Shown: one piece after another, positions 44,247 to 53,922 of the stretch
How positions within the stretch are numbered: position 1 is the first letter of the stretch
Layout of the letters: each line of letters opens with the position of its first letter
DNA from: Caldicellulosiruptor danielii
GTDB lineage: Bacteria; Bacillota; Thermoanaerobacteria; Caldicellulosiruptorales; Caldicellulosiruptoraceae
Reading direction: 5' to 3'
Length of the DNA stretch: 64,000 nt
Assembly (NCBI RefSeq): GCF_034343125.1
Contig: NZ_CP139957.1
Coordinates: 310,001 to 374,000, forward strand
Position numbers and translations under genes: made by a program
The notes under the pieces: generated by a model
Database searches by the model: none
Seen by the model: only the letters and a program-made list of their open reading frames with translations
Told to the model about the DNA's origin: nothing

Positions 44247-45185
44247 ATGAAACTTGGGTTTTTAACAGCCTGCCTGCCAAAACAAAGCCTTGAAAATCTT
44301 GTTGTGTGGGCAAAAAGCATTGGTTTTGAGATGCTGGAGGTTGCATGCTGGCCTGTAAAAAATACAAGAGATTATTCTGGCACAACCTTGGATGTTGCAA
44401 ACCTTACAAAAGATGAAGCAGAAAGAATCAAAAAACTTTTTGAGCAGAACAATATGCAAATTTCCTCTCTTGCATACTATGACAACAACCTGCACCCTGA
44501 CCTTGTGATAAGAAAATCTTACCATGACCATTTAAAAAAGGTAATTGACGCGGCAGAGCTTCTTGGCGTCAAATATGTTGGGACATTTGTTGGAAGAAAC
44601 TATAACAAGACAATCAAAGAAAACTTTGATGAGTTTGAGATTGTGTTCAAAGAGATTTTAGAGTATGCAAAGTCCAAAAATGTATCTATTATAATTGAAA
44701 ACTGCCCAATGCCGGGCTGGAATCCTGACGGTGGATGGATGGGGACAATATCATACTCACCTGAGCTTTGGGAGGAGATGTTTTCGAGGCTTGATTATGA
44801 CAATTTTGGTTTGAACCTTGACCCATCGCACCTTTATTGGCTTGGAATTGACCCTGTTTCTGTGATAAAGGATTTTAAGGATAAAATATTCCATGTTCAT
44901 GCAAAAGACACTCAGGTTTTCAAAGATAAGCTAAACAAGTTCTCAATCTTTGGTAGCCAGATTCAAAGGAAAAATGCTTGGGATATGGGTTACTGGGCAT
45001 ACAGAATGCCAGGTCGCGGCGAGATTGACTGGAAGGCGTTTTTGAAAGAACTAAAACAAAACGGCTATAGCTTTGTTGTAAGCATAGAACATGAGGACCC
45101 AGAATATGAGGGAACTGAAGAAAAAGTAAAAGAGGGACTAAAGCTTGGGTTTGAATATTTAAAAGGTATCTTGAATGAAATATAG
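44247..45185 (+). CDS. sugar phosphate isomerase/epimerase (xylose isomerase-like TIM barrel)
   Basis: ATG 44247 behind AAGGGGAG; 312 residues. Metal ligands are in VSIIIENCPMPGW (Glu), LNLDPSHLYWLG (Asp/His), KIFHVHAKDTQVF (His) and FVVSIEHEDPEYEGTEE (Glu). The family isomerises or epimerises keto-sugars; paired with a Gfo/Idh dehydrogenase it usually forms a catabolic step for an inositol or rare sugar. Substrate unknown. Confidence 0.92.
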   Translation: MKLGFLTACLPKQSLENLVVWAKSIGFEMLEVACWPVKNTRDYSGTTLDVANLTKDEAERIKKLFEQNNMQISSLAYYDNNLHPDLVIRKSYHDHLKKVIDAAELLGVKYVGTFVGRNYNKTIKENFDEFEIVFKEILEYAKSKNVSIIIENCPMPGWNPDGGWMGTISYSPELWEEMFSRLDYDNFGLNLDPSHLYWLGIDPVSVIKDFKDKIFHVHAKDTQVFKDKLNKFSIFGSQIQRKNAWDMGYWAYRMPGRGEIDWKAFLKELKQNGYSFVVSIEHEDPEYEGTEEKVKEGLKLGFEYLKGILNEI

Positions 45186-45218
45186 CCATAAAAACAGTTC
45201 ATTTAAATTATTTTTAAG

Positions 45219-45250
45219 CGGTCGGAAATAAAATTTTGCCGACCGTTTTT
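45219..45250 (+). terminator. intrinsic terminator of the dehydrogenase/isomerase operon
   Basis: CGGTCGG (45219-45225) and CCGACCG (45239-45245), 13-base loop, followed by TTTTTGTTTTG. Confidence 0.9.
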
Positions 45251-45357
45251 GTTTTGTAACAACTTTTTAATATTTGAATAGTAGAAGCAGGTACAAAAAA
45301 AGGGTAAAATATTATATATGAAAACACGAAAAAAATCAAAGTAAGGAGCAGACAAAA

Positions 45358-46758
45358 ATGGTAGGATATTTACTGCCACATCCACCAATCTTGATTCCCG
45401 AGATTGGGAGAGGCGAGGAGAAAAAGTGCCAGGCAACGTTAGATGCTTTGGAAAAGGTAGCAAGTGAGATAGCTGAATATAGACCTGAGGTCATAGCCAT
45501 AATATCACCCCATGCACCTGTTTTTTCGAATGCTTTTTTCTTGAACGACAAGCCAGAAATTTATGGAAGCCTTGCAAGATGGGGTATATATGGAATTGAA
45601 TTTAGGTTTAAAAATAACCTTGAGATAGTTCAAGACATAGTAAAAATGTGTAGCTATGAAGGTTTGGTAGCTGCATTTGTGTCAGACAAAATTCAAAAAA
45701 GATATGGCGTTTCGCGAGAGCTTGACCATGGCGCTTTAGTTCCGCTTTATTTTATCACCAAAAAGTATAAAGACTTTGAGCTTATACACACATCTTACTG
45801 TATGCTTGATGATATAAAGCTTTATAAATATGGAATGATACTCAGAAAAGCAATTGAAAAGCAAGGGAAAAGAGGTTTGATTGTAGCTTCTGGTGACCTT
45901 TCGCACAAACTATCTTACGATGGACCTTACGGGTTTGCAAAAGAAGGACCTGAGTTTGACAGACTTTTGGTTAAACTTTTGCAAACAAGCAACATAAGAG
46001 CACTTTATAGCATAGATACTGTGCTTTCAGAAAAGGCGGCCGAATGTGGCTTCAGGTCTATAAAGGTTTTGCTTGGTGCATTTGATGGGTATGAAGTAGA
46101 ATCAAAGGTTTATTCGTATGAAGGACCATTTGGTGTTGGGTACTGTGTTGCTGCCTTTTACCGTAAAGGAGAAAAGTGCTCTTCTTTGCTTGATGAGATA
46201 GTTCAAAAAAGGAAAGAGAGACTAAAAAAGATAAGAGAAAATGAAGATGAGTATATAAGACTTGCAAGAGAAAGCTTAGAATACTATGTAAGACACCGCA
46301 GGTACTTAGAGCACATACCAGATTATGTCACAGAAAGGATGCTAAAAGAAAGAGCAGGTGTTTTTGTGTCAATCAAAAAAGATGGGAATTTAAGAGGATG
46401 TATAGGTACAATTTATCCTACCCAAGAAAACATTGCAAAAGAGATAATCAGAAACGCTGTTGCAGCAGGGTTTCATGACCCGAGGTTTGAAGAGGTCACA
46501 GAAGATGAGCTTGACTCTTTGGTGTATGATGTTGATATTTTAAGTACACCTGAAAAGGTAAATTCAATTTCAGAACTTGATCCCAAAAAGTATGGTGTGA
46601 TTGTCCGAAAAGGTGCAAGACAAGGACTTTTGCTTCCTGATTTAGAGGGTGTTGACACAACTGAGCAGCAGCTCAGAATTGCCTGCCAAAAGGCGGGAAT
46701 TGACTATGATAGAGAAGATTTTGAGATAGAAAGGTTTACAGTTGAAAGACACAAGTAA
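45358..46758 (+). CDS. AmrB-AmrA fusion (MEMO-like plus AMMECR1-like), AmmeMemoRadiSam system
   Basis: 466 residues in two domains. 1-270 is MEMO/AmrB-like, related to extradiol dioxygenases: VGYLLPHPPILIPEIG, VIAIISPHAPVFSNAFF, LDHGALVPLYFI and IVASGDLSHKLSYDG hold the His positions of the fold. About 290-466 is AMMECR1/AmrA: SLEYYVRHRRYLEH, AGVFVSIKKDGNLRGCIGTIYPT, AGFHDPRFEEVTEDELDSLVYDVDIL. The system's chemistry is not established to my knowledge. The radical-SAM partner AmrS begins 13 bases downstream. Confidence 0.9.
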   Translation: MVGYLLPHPPILIPEIGRGEEKKCQATLDALEKVASEIAEYRPEVIAIISPHAPVFSNAFFLNDKPEIYGSLARWGIYGIEFRFKNNLEIVQDIVKMCSYEGLVAAFVSDKIQKRYGVSRELDHGALVPLYFITKKYKDFELIHTSYCMLDDIKLYKYGMILRKAIEKQGKRGLIVASGDLSHKLSYDGPYGFAKEGPEFDRLLVKLLQTSNIRALYSIDTVLSEKAAECGFRSIKVLLGAFDGYEVESKVYSYEGPFGVGYCVAAFYRKGEKCSSLLDEIVQKRKERLKKIRENEDEYIRLARESLEYYVRHRRYLEHIPDYVTERMLKERAGVFVSIKKDGNLRGCIGTIYPTQENIAKEIIRNAVAAGFHDPRFEEVTEDELDSLVYDVDILSTPEKVNSISELDPKKYGVIVRKGARQGLLLPDLEGVDTTEQQLRIACQKAGIDYDREDFEIERFTVERHK

Positions 46759-46771
46759 GGGAAGATGGCAG

Positions 46772-47620
46772 ATGGTTGAGGCAAGATATTATGAAAAGCT
46801 TGAAGGTAAAAAAGTCAGGTGCAAGCTCTGTCCGCATGGTTGCATTCTATCACAGGGCAGCACAGGTTTTTGCAGGGCAAGAAAAAATGTTGATGGGAAA
46901 CTGTATTCGCTAAACTATGGTTATATATCTTCAATTGCATTTGACCCTATAGAGAAAAAACCTCTTTATCATTTTTATCCGGGGTCGAGTATACTCTCTA
47001 TAGGGACATTTGGGTGTTCGTTTAGATGCCTTCACTGCCAGAACTTTGAGATTTCCCAGCTAACTCCTAATGTGTTCGAGGTTGAGATAGAGAAGCTAAT
47101 TGCTCTTGCTAAAAAAGACCCAAAATGCATCGGTATAGCTTTTACTTACAATGAACCCACCATCTGGTTTGAATATGTAATGGATGTGGCAAAAGCTTTT
47201 AAACAGGAAGGGCTAAAGACTGTGCTTGTCACAAACGGGTATTTGAACGAGGAGCCGCTTCAAGAGCTTCTTGAAGTGATAGATAGCGCAAATATTGATG
47301 TGAAAGCTTTTAATGATGAGTTTTATAAAAAGGTTTGCAGCGGGGATTTAGAGACGGTAAAAAGGTTTGTGGAAGTTTGTGCAAAAAAAATTCATATTGA
47401 AATAACAACACTCATTATACCAACGTTAAATGATAGGGATGAAGAAATAGAAAATCTTGCAAAGTGGATTGCATCAATTGATGATAGAATTCCACTACAC
47501 CTTACAAGATATTTTCCAAGATACAAGATGACTCTTCCGCCAACTCCAAAAGAGACATTAATGAGACTAAGAGAGGTTGCTAAAAAGTATCTTGTGAATG
47601 TGTATCTTGGTAATATTTAG
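46772..47620 (+). CDS. amrS: AmmeMemoRadiSam system radical SAM protein AmrS
   Basis: ATG 46772 behind AAGGGAAG; 282 residues. It begins with a Cys-rich block (VRCKLCPHGCILSQGSTGFCRARKN), then the radical-SAM motif TFGCSFRCLHCQNFEIS and IAFTYNEPTIWFEYV. Pyruvate-formate-lyase-activase-like. Expected to act on the AmrA/AmrB partner or a shared substrate. Confidence 0.92.
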   Translation: MVEARYYEKLEGKKVRCKLCPHGCILSQGSTGFCRARKNVDGKLYSLNYGYISSIAFDPIEKKPLYHFYPGSSILSIGTFGCSFRCLHCQNFEISQLTPNVFEVEIEKLIALAKKDPKCIGIAFTYNEPTIWFEYVMDVAKAFKQEGLKTVLVTNGYLNEEPLQELLEVIDSANIDVKAFNDEFYKKVCSGDLETVKRFVEVCAKKIHIEITTLIIPTLNDRDEEIENLAKWIASIDDRIPLHLTRYFPRYKMTLPPTPKETLMRLREVAKKYLVNVYLGNI

Positions 47621-47641
47621 AAAATAGTGGGGGAGAAAGGT

Positions 47642-48499
47642 TTGCTTAAGGATTTTTCTTTTTATCTTCAGGAGTTTTTGAGAAACGTAACACTGATCAA
47701 GGTTTCGCCGTTTGATATTATTGACATTGCAATTGTGTCGTTTGTGATATACAAAATAATTGTGTGGATAAAAGACACAAGAGCGTATCAGCTCATAAAA
47801 GGAATAGCGGTCCTAATTGTAATAACACAGGTGAGCAAATGGCTGAATCTCAATGTCATAAACTGGCTTTTGACAAATACACTATCTTATGGTGTTCTGG
47901 CACTTTTGATTGTTTTTCAGCCGGAACTAAGACGTGCTTTAGAGGAGATTGGAAGAAGCAAAATCTGGGGCAAGTTTTTGTGGCTTGGTCCTGATGAGGA
48001 AATGGCAATAAAGTGGCAAAACAGCGTTGAAGAAATCATAAAGGCTGTGATGTATCTTTCAAAAAACAAGATTGGTGCATTGATTGTTGTTGAAGGTCAG
48101 ACCAAAATAGGAGATATTATCAACACAGGGATTATAATTGATTCAGAGATTTCATCCCAGCTTTTGATAAATATATTTATTCCCAACACACCGCTTCACG
48201 ATGGTGCAGTGATTATAAGAGATGGGAAGATAAAAGCAGCTGCATGTTTTTTGCCTCTATCTGAGAACAGATACATAAGTAAAGAGCTTGGAACACGACA
48301 CAGAGCGGCACTTGGGATATCCGAAAACTCTGATGCAACAGCAATTGTTGTATCAGAAGAGACAGGGATTATTTCTGTTGCGTACAATGGGGGGCTTACA
48401 AGAAACTTAGGACCTGAGGCTTTAAGAAAAATACTTCTCAGGCCTTTGAAGCAAGAAAAAGAGAAAAATGGGTTAAGTATTTTCAAGTGGAGGCGCTAA
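47642..48499 (+). CDS. cdaA: diadenylate cyclase CdaA (DisA_N domain)
   Basis: TTG 47642 behind GGGGGAG; 285 residues. Three N-terminal membrane helices, then the catalytic domain: FQPELRRALEEIGR, GALIVVEGQTKIGDI, PNTPLHDGAVIIRDGKI (the DGA motif) and LGTRHRAALGISENSDA (RHR motif). Makes c-di-AMP from ATP at the membrane, controlling K+ uptake and osmotic balance. cdaR follows 2 bases on; no glmM is in the window. Confidence 0.96.
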   Translation: MLKDFSFYLQEFLRNVTLIKVSPFDIIDIAIVSFVIYKIIVWIKDTRAYQLIKGIAVLIVITQVSKWLNLNVINWLLTNTLSYGVLALLIVFQPELRRALEEIGRSKIWGKFLWLGPDEEMAIKWQNSVEEIIKAVMYLSKNKIGALIVVEGQTKIGDIINTGIIIDSEISSQLLINIFIPNTPLHDGAVIIRDGKIKAAACFLPLSENRYISKELGTRHRAALGISENSDATAIVVSEETGIISVAYNGGLTRNLGPEALRKILLRPLKQEKEKNGLSIFKWRR

Positions 48500-48501
48500 A
48501 G

Positions 48502-49740
48502 TTGAAAAAGATTACTATAAAAAAACCAAAAGACGACAATTTCTGGCTCAGAGTTGTGTCTGTGCTGATTGCAATTGTTCTGTGGTTTTATGTAAATAGC
48601 ATTATAAATCCTATAAAGAAAAGGGAGATTATTATTCCCATTAAATACAACATTGCAACCTTGTCTAAAGGTCTTGTGATGAAAGAGACTGATGCCAAAG
48701 AAGTAAGAATAGTTATAAGTGGAACGCAAGATGAACTTAGCAAGGTTGATGAAAAGAATATCCAGGCAACGGTAGACTTTTCTGATATAAGACAGACAGG
48801 TGATGTAAAACTTCCAATAGCTATCCAGAACCCTTACCACAGGATTAACATAGAAAGTGTGTATCCTAAAAACGTTACAGTAACTATTGACAATCTTGTA
48901 ACAATCCAGAAAGATGTTTCTGTTGAGATAAACGGAAATCCCAAGAAGGGTTATATTATAAATAATTATCAGGAAGAGCCTAATGTGATAAGTATAAAAG
49001 GTGCTGAGAGTGATATAAAAGAGATTTCGAAATGCATAGCTCAGCTGAACCTGAGTCTTAACGATAGGTCGTTCAAAGCGTCTGTACCTGTGAAGGTAAT
49101 AGATTCAAGGGGAAAAGACATAACATCGCTTTTTGACCTGTCTCAAAAGAGCATAGATGTGTATGTGGAGATACTCAAGACAAAGCAAGTGCCATTGAGT
49201 GTCAAGTTTAAAGGTAGTCTTCCACCGAGTAAAGTGATTTCAAAGATAATTTTAAAACCTTCTACAATCAATATAGCAGGAAAAGAGGAAGACATAAACT
49301 CAATAAATGAGATTGTTGTAGGGACTATTGATACAAAGATGCTTGAAAATAAATCAACATTCCAGTTTGACTTTAGTCTTCCGAAGAATATAAAGTCCTT
49401 AGACAATGTAAAACAGGTTACAATCACTATATATACAGATTCAGTTGTTGAGAAATCTATCAATGTCCCTGTTGAAGTGAGAGAACTATCACCAGGGCTT
49501 GTTGCAAAACTCAGTCCTGACAAGGTTAAAGTAGAGCTCAGATACTACCAAAGTGTGCAAAATTCTATAGACTTTAATTCTTTGAAGGCGTATGTAGATG
49601 TTTCGAATCTGACGAAAGGAAGTTATGACCTTCAAGTATTGGTTGAAAAGCCTGCAAACATAGAAGATTTTGATGTCTTCCCCACTTACATAAGAGTGGA
49701 AATTTCAGAAAATAGTCAGCTTCAGCCTCAATCTCAATAA
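48502..49740 (+). CDS. cdaR: CdaR (YbbR-domain) regulator of diadenylate cyclase
   Basis: TTG 48502, eight bases after GGAGG; 412 residues. One membrane helix (about 17-35: FWLRVVSVLIAIVLWFYVN) and then about four YbbR repeats outside the cell, each ending in a P.N/TVTI-type strand (YPKNVTVTID, KPSTINIAGKEEDI, SPDKVKVELRYY). Modulates CdaA. A Pro/Gln-rich end (SQLQPQSQ). Confidence 0.94.
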   Translation: MKKITIKKPKDDNFWLRVVSVLIAIVLWFYVNSIINPIKKREIIIPIKYNIATLSKGLVMKETDAKEVRIVISGTQDELSKVDEKNIQATVDFSDIRQTGDVKLPIAIQNPYHRINIESVYPKNVTVTIDNLVTIQKDVSVEINGNPKKGYIINNYQEEPNVISIKGAESDIKEISKCIAQLNLSLNDRSFKASVPVKVIDSRGKDITSLFDLSQKSIDVYVEILKTKQVPLSVKFKGSLPPSKVISKIILKPSTINIAGKEEDINSINEIVVGTIDTKMLENKSTFQFDFSLPKNIKSLDNVKQVTITIYTDSVVEKSINVPVEVRELSPGLVAKLSPDKVKVELRYYQSVQNSIDFNSLKAYVDVSNLTKGSYDLQVLVEKPANIEDFDVFPTYIRVEISENSQLQPQSQ

Positions 49741-49776
49741 AAGAATACTGTGCACAGTAAAAGAGGAGATGACCTG

Positions 49777-51558
49777 ATGCTAATTGAGGAAAAACTTTTT
49801 AATCTTCCTACATCACCAGGAGTTTATATAATGAAAGATGAAAATGGAAATGTTATATATGTTGGCAAGGCTGTAAACCTGCGAAATAGGGTTAGACAGT
49901 ATTTTCAAAACTCTCAAGATATACAGCCAAAGACAAGGCTTATGGTAAGGAAAATAAAAGACCTTGACTATATTGTGACAGACAATGAGGTAGAAGCTTT
50001 GATTTTAGAGTGCAACCTAATAAAAGAATATAGGCCTAAGTACAATGTTCTTTTGAGAGATGACAAAAACTACCAGTATATAAAGATAACAAACGAGATG
50101 TTTCCACGGCTTGTGACAACAAGAAAGGTTGAAAAAGACGGCAGCCGTTATTTTGGTCCGTACGTCAGCGGGTATTCTGTAAAGCAAACAGTTGAGCTAC
50201 TCAAAAGCCTTTTTATGCTCAGGACTTGCAAGAAAAAGTTCCCTGACCAGCTTGGCAAGGGCAGACCCTGCCTTAACTTTCATATAGAAAAGTGTCTTGG
50301 TGTGTGCAAGGGAGATGTTTCTGAAGAAGAATACCAAAAGCTAGTTAGCAAGGCTGTAAAGGTTTTGAGCGGCAAGGGCGATGAGATTGTTGAAGAGCTC
50401 AAAGCAAAAATGTTTGAATATGCCGAAAGTCTAATGTTTGAAAAGGCACAGGAGATAAAAAATAAGCTTTCAAGTCTTGAGCAAATAATTACAAAACAGA
50501 AAGTAATTTATGCAGATGACAGAAGTGAAGATGTTATAAACTTTGCAAAAGATCACACACACATTGCAATTGTTGTGCTAATTATTAGAAATGGCAAGCT
50601 TATAAACAAGGAAGAGTTTGTTTTGAAAGCTGAAGAGGATACATTTGAGAGGTTCTTAGAGCAATACTACTCTGATGTTGTGTCTCTGCCAAAAGAGATT
50701 GTCATTCCTCATGAAATAGAAAACGCTGACAATGTTGAAAAGATGATTGAAAAACTTTATGGGTTCAAAGTGAAGGTAACTGTTCCAAAACAGGGTGAAA
50801 AAAAGCAGCTACTTGACATGGCAAAAAAGAATGCAGAGATTTCACTTGCTAACAGGCAAAGAGTAGATGATGTTTATGCTGAGGCGCTTTTAACTCTTAA
50901 GAATATCCTTGGGCTTGAAAATGAAATTGAAAAGATAGAAAGTTACGACATTTCCAACATTGCAGGTGCAGACAATGTAGGGACCCTTGTTGTGTTTGAG
51001 GATGGAAGGTTTAACAAAGAATTTTATAGGAAGTTCAAAATAAAAGGATTTGAAGGGCAGGATGATATAAGAAGCGTCAAAGAAGTTTTGACAAGAAGAT
51101 TTACAAACTTAGAAAAGCATGGGAGAATTCCTGATTTGATATTGATTGATGGTGGACAAAATCAGGTCAATGCTGCTTTAGAGGTTTTGAACACTTTGGG
51201 ATTTTCTATTCCTGTTGCTGGCATGGTGAAAGATGATAGACACAAAACAAGAGACTTGATTTACAATGGGAAAGAGTTAGGCATTCAGGAGTATCCACTT
51301 GTGTATAAACTTATATATGCTATTCAAGAAGAAACGCACAGGTTTGCGGTGAAGTTTCACAGAGAAGTTAGAAAGAAGCATCTGTATGAGTCAATTTTAG
51401 ATGAAATAGAGGGAATAGGAGAGAAAAGAAAACTCAAGCTCTTTAGGACTTTTGGTTCAATTGACAATTTGAGAAAGGCAAGCATTGAAGAGATTGTAAA
51501 AGCAGCTGACATTCCATATGAGGTTGCTTTGAAGATAAAAGAAAAGATTGGAGTATAA
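49777..51558 (+). CDS. uvrC: excinuclease ABC subunit C
   Basis: ATG 49777 behind AGAGGAGATG; 593 residues. GIY-YIG nuclease [23 protein letters not shown], Cys residues CKKKFPD.....[13 protein letters not shown], UvrB-binding UVR motif ([20 protein letters not shown]), RNase H-like C-nuclease ([39 protein letters not shown]) and a C-terminal HhH pair. Makes both incisions in nucleotide excision repair. Confidence 0.97.
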   Translation: MLIEEKLFNLPTSPGVYIMKDENGNVIYVGKAVNLRNRVRQYFQNSQDIQPKTRLMVRKIKDLDYIVTDNEVEALILECNLIKEYRPKYNVLLRDDKNYQYIKITNEMFPRLVTTRKVEKDGSRYFGPYVSGYSVKQTVELLKSLFMLRTCKKKFPDQLGKGRPCLNFHIEKCLGVCKGDVSEEEYQKLVSKAVKVLSGKGDEIVEELKAKMFEYAESLMFEKAQEIKNKLSSLEQIITKQKVIYADDRSEDVINFAKDHTHIAIVVLIIRNGKLINKEEFVLKAEEDTFERFLEQYYSDVVSLPKEIVIPHEIENADNVEKMIEKLYGFKVKVTVPKQGEKKQLLDMAKKNAEISLANRQRVDDVYAEALLTLKNILGLENEIEKIESYDISNIAGADNVGTLVVFEDGRFNKEFYRKFKIKGFEGQDDIRSVKEVLTRRFTNLEKHGRIPDLILIDGGQNQVNAALEVLNTLGFSIPVAGMVKDDRHKTRDLIYNGKELGIQEYPLVYKLIYAIQEETHRFAVKFHREVRKKHLYESILDEIEGIGEKRKLKLFRTFGSIDNLRKASIEEIVKAADIPYEVALKIKEKIGV

Positions 51559-51595
51559 AAATAAATTGACCTCGAAAGAAAGGTGTGGGTACAAA

Positions 51596-52531
51596 TTGTT
51601 CTACACGACAGTTGGCAAAATAATAAAAGAGCTCAATTTAGAGTGTTTGACTGAAATCAGTGGAATTGAAGAGAGAAAGATAAAAGATATGAACTTGAAT
51701 AGACCCGCTTTGCAACTTATGGGGTTTTTTGAGTATTTTGATGAGCAAAGGGTTCAGATAATAGGAATTTCTGAGATGGCGTATTTGAAAACCATGACAC
51801 CATCGCAGCGAAGAAACGCAATTGAGAAACTTTTCCAGAGAAATATTCCATGTGTGATAATTACCTCAAACCAGGAACCTTTTGAGGAGTTTTTAGAATT
51901 TTCCAAAAAGTATGGTGTTCCTCTTCTTCGCACTCAAGAAGTTACAACAAGGTTCATGACAAATTTGAGCACTTTTTTGACACACGAGCTTGCACCAAGG
52001 ATAACCCGCCATGGCACGCTTGTAAATGTGTATGGTGAAGGTGTTTTGATGCTTGGCGAAAGTGGGGTTGGGAAAAGCGAAACGGCTTTGGAGCTTGTAA
52101 AAAGAGGGCACATTCTTGTTGCCGACGATGCAGTTGAAATTCGAAAGGTTTCTGAAAAGACACTTGTGGGTGAAGCTCCCGAAATTATTAGGCATCTTAT
52201 CGAAATTCGAGGGATTGGGATATTGGATGTCAAAAACCTGTTTGGTGTTGGCTGTGTCAAGGAGTCCGAAAGAATTGACCTTGTGATCCAGCTTGAAACA
52301 TGGAAACAGGGCAAGGAATATGAACGACTTGGTCTTCATGACCAATACATAGAGATATTGGGTATAAAAGTACCGACGCTTGTGATTCCTGTACGACCCG
52401 GCAGAAATCTTGCCATAATTGTTGAGGTTGCAGCAATGAACAACAGACAAAAGAAGATGGGCTACAACGCAGCAAAAGCCCTCACAGAAAGACTTCAAAA
52501 ACAGATGAGCAGAGGAAATGGAGCTGAATAA
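51596..52531 (+). CDS. hprK: HPr kinase/phosphorylase
   Basis: TTG 51596 behind GAAAGGTG gives 311 residues, normal for the family. N-domain (SKERC-type start trimmed), Walker [31 protein letters not shown], and the signature [23 protein letters not shown]. Phosphorylates Ser46 of HPr and Crh-like proteins in response to glycolytic state; here the only HPr-like gene in view is at 30698. An IS30 element sits 34 bases past its stop. Confidence 0.96.
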   Translation: MFYTTVGKIIKELNLECLTEISGIEERKIKDMNLNRPALQLMGFFEYFDEQRVQIIGISEMAYLKTMTPSQRRNAIEKLFQRNIPCVIITSNQEPFEEFLEFSKKYGVPLLRTQEVTTRFMTNLSTFLTHELAPRITRHGTLVNVYGEGVLMLGESGVGKSETALELVKRGHILVADDAVEIRKVSEKTLVGEAPEIIRHLIEIRGIGILDVKNLFGVGCVKESERIDLVIQLETWKQGKEYERLGLHDQYIEILGIKVPTLVIPVRPGRNLAIIVEVAAMNNRQKKMGYNAAKALTERLQKQMSRGNGAE

Positions 52532-52544
52532 AAAGGTGTATTTT

Positions 52545-52562
52545 AATAAAAAAATTTCTCTA
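52545..52562. repeat. left flanking direct repeat of the IS30 element
   Basis: AATAAAAAAATTTCTCTA here and AATAAAAAAATTTCCCTA at 53923-53940 differ at one base and flank the IS ends. This looks like a long target-site duplication, though low complexity makes chance similarity possible. Confidence 0.5.
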
Positions 52563-52627
52563 AATTGCAATATTAAATGCAACACTTTTTTTGATGAAAC
52601 TGGAAATTATAACTTGATTAAAGCAAC

Positions 52628-52648
52628 AACTGTGTATGATATTAGTTG
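52628..52648. repeat. subterminal inverted repeat, left copy
   Basis: Perfect 21-bp complement of 53846-53866. The right copy contains the -10 box of the transposase promoter, so a transposase or repressor bound here could control transcription. Confidence 0.8.
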
Positions 52649-52657
52649 CCAATATAT

Positions 52658-52683
52658 GCCAGCTTTCCTGTAGGAAAGCTGGC
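52658..52683. terminator. perfect 11-bp hairpin inside the IS30 element
   Basis: GCCAGCTTTCC-tgta-GGAAAGCTGGC, between the transposase stop and the left subterminal repeat. No T-run on either strand; it may slow transcripts leaving the element or entering from hprK. Confidence 0.5.
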
Positions 52684-52728
52684 GGCTGCCATTTTGTACT
52701 ATATTTCCCTCTATCTATACGCCACCTC

Positions 52729-53811
52729 TTATACCTCTACTAAAAACTTCTCTATCACTCCTATTTCACATATTTCCTTCATCTCCACTAAAAACCTTTC
52801 TATACTGCTCTTGTAGTTGAATATCCTCCTGGGAAGCCTGTTGTACCACTCTTGTATCCTCTTTATTGCTTCTTTCGATATCTCTCTTATTTCTTTACCC
52901 TTAGGTAAAAAACGCCTTATCAATCCATTCATTCGCTCATTTGTTCCCCTCTCATACGCTGAATATGGATGTGTATAATATCCTTCCGAGCCTAATTCAT
53001 TTAAAACTTTCCCAAGCTCGCTAAATTCACTACCATTGTCACTTGTCACACTTTTGAAAACTTTATTGAATTTATCTCCCAATATTTTTTGAAGCTTTAT
53101 AAACAAGTCTTTGACATAAGAACTTTCCCTGCCCGGTATAACAAATATCATTCCAAATCGAGTTTTTCTCTCTGTCAAAGTAACAAGTACATTATCCGAA
53201 GAACGCTTGCCAACCAAAGTATCTATCTCCCAGTGCCCAAATTCTTCTCTGTTGTTTGCAACTTCCGGCCTTTCTTCTATACTTTTGCCTCTGGATTTGA
53301 TTTTTGCTACTCTATACTTTATTTTTCTTGGCTTTAATCTAACTTTAACTGGCAAATCTATGTTCTTTACTCTTAACAATCCTCCTTCTATCCAATTGTA
53401 TAGCGTCTTTGTACAAACCATTTCATCTTTGCTAAATCCAAGTTCCTGCCTACAATATCCAACTACTGCATCTGGCGACCATTTATCTTTCAGTATCTTT
53501 TCTTCTGCAAACTTTAAAAAGTTTTCAACCCCTAAAAGCTTACTCTTTCTACCACATTTTGCTCTGTTTTTTTCATACACAGCTTGACCTGTTTGAGCAA
53601 AGTATTTTTCAAATGTGCTCAGGTCAGTTTTCATTTGAGTGGTTGTGCCTCTTTTCACTTCACGTGAAATTGTACTTGCACTTCTGCCTAATTCTCTGGC
53701 TATTTCTCTTATACCATACCCTAATTCTAACAGCTTCTGTATAATTCCTCTCTCTACTTCACTTAAGTGTTTAAATTTTCTTCTCTTTGTGCTATGATTA
53801 TCATAAGCCAT
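52729..53811 (-). CDS. IS30-family transposase
   Basis: 360 residues. N-terminal helix-turn-helix LSEVERGIIQKLLELGYGIREIARELGRSASTISREVKRG. DDE catalytic domain: FGHWEIDTLVGKRSSDNVLVTLTERKTRFG (first D), VTSDNGSEFSELGK (second D) and SAYERGTNERMNGLIRRFLPKG (E). AGGAGG lies nine bases before the ATG. Full length with no frameshift. Confidence 0.95.
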   Translation of the reverse strand: MAYDNHSTKRRKFKHLSEVERGIIQKLLELGYGIREIARELGRSASTISREVKRGTTTQMKTDLSTFEKYFAQTGQAVYEKNRAKCGRKSKLLGVENFLKFAEEKILKDKWSPDAVVGYCRQELGFSKDEMVCTKTLYNWIEGGLLRVKNIDLPVKVRLKPRKIKYRVAKIKSRGKSIEERPEVANNREEFGHWEIDTLVGKRSSDNVLVTLTERKTRFGMIFVIPGRESSYVKDLFIKLQKILGDKFNKVFKSVTSDNGSEFSELGKVLNELGSEGYYTHPYSAYERGTNERMNGLIRRFLPKGKEIREISKEAIKRIQEWYNRLPRRIFNYKSSIERFLVEMKEICEIGVIEKFLVEV

Positions 53812-53880
53812 AGCTTCAAACCTCCTGTGTATGGTTTTGTCTTTTCAACTAATATCATACACAGTTTGAAGCTATGGCTT
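53805..53880 (-). other. 17-bp inverted repeat covering the transposase start codon
   Basis: AAGCCATAGCTTCAAAC (53805-53821) and GTTTGAAGCTATGGCTT (53864-53880) are exact complements. In RNA from outside the element they would pair over the start codon and up to the edge of the RBS. RNA from the element's own promoter starts near 53847 and lacks the upstream arm. See findings. Confidence 0.8.
53846..53866. repeat. subterminal inverted repeat, right copy
   Basis: Perfect 21-bp complement of 52628-52648; overlaps the transposase promoter. Confidence 0.8.
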
Positions 53881-53883
53881 CAA
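53854..53883 (-). promoter_or_regulatory. transposase promoter
   Basis: On the minus strand TTGAAG (53883-53878) and TATGAT (53859-53854), 18-base spacer; start expected near 53847. The stretch from the transposase ATG to the tnpB start (53812-54122) holds only this IS end, flanking repeat and tnpB leader. Confidence 0.55.
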
Positions 53884-53922
53884 TATCTATTACCCCTGTT
53901 GCATTTAATTTTACAACAAACA

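Larger units (their letters stand above)
52565..53916 (-). mobile_element. IS30-family insertion sequence
   Basis: About 1.35 kb. Terminal inverted repeats TTGCAATATTAAATGCAACA (52565-52584) and TGTTGCATTTAATTTTACAA (53897-53916) match at 18 of 20 positions when one is complemented. A second, perfect 21-bp inverted pair lies inside (52628-52648, 53846-53866). One transposase gene on the minus strand. Flanks share an 18-base near-identical direct repeat. The transposase is intact, so the element may be active. It lies between hprK and a TnpB element. Confidence 0.85.

Noticed and set aside
51893-52585. 230-codon open frame antisense to hprK
   Set aside because: Rich in Phe/His/Cys in a way typical of an antisense frame; hprK itself has a full set of motifs.
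52621-53872. AAGC as 4-base target duplication just outside the 21-bp inner repeats of the IS30 element
   Set aside because: A better terminal repeat pair lies further out (52565-52584, 53897-53916), and the AAGC-bounded ends do not match each other.
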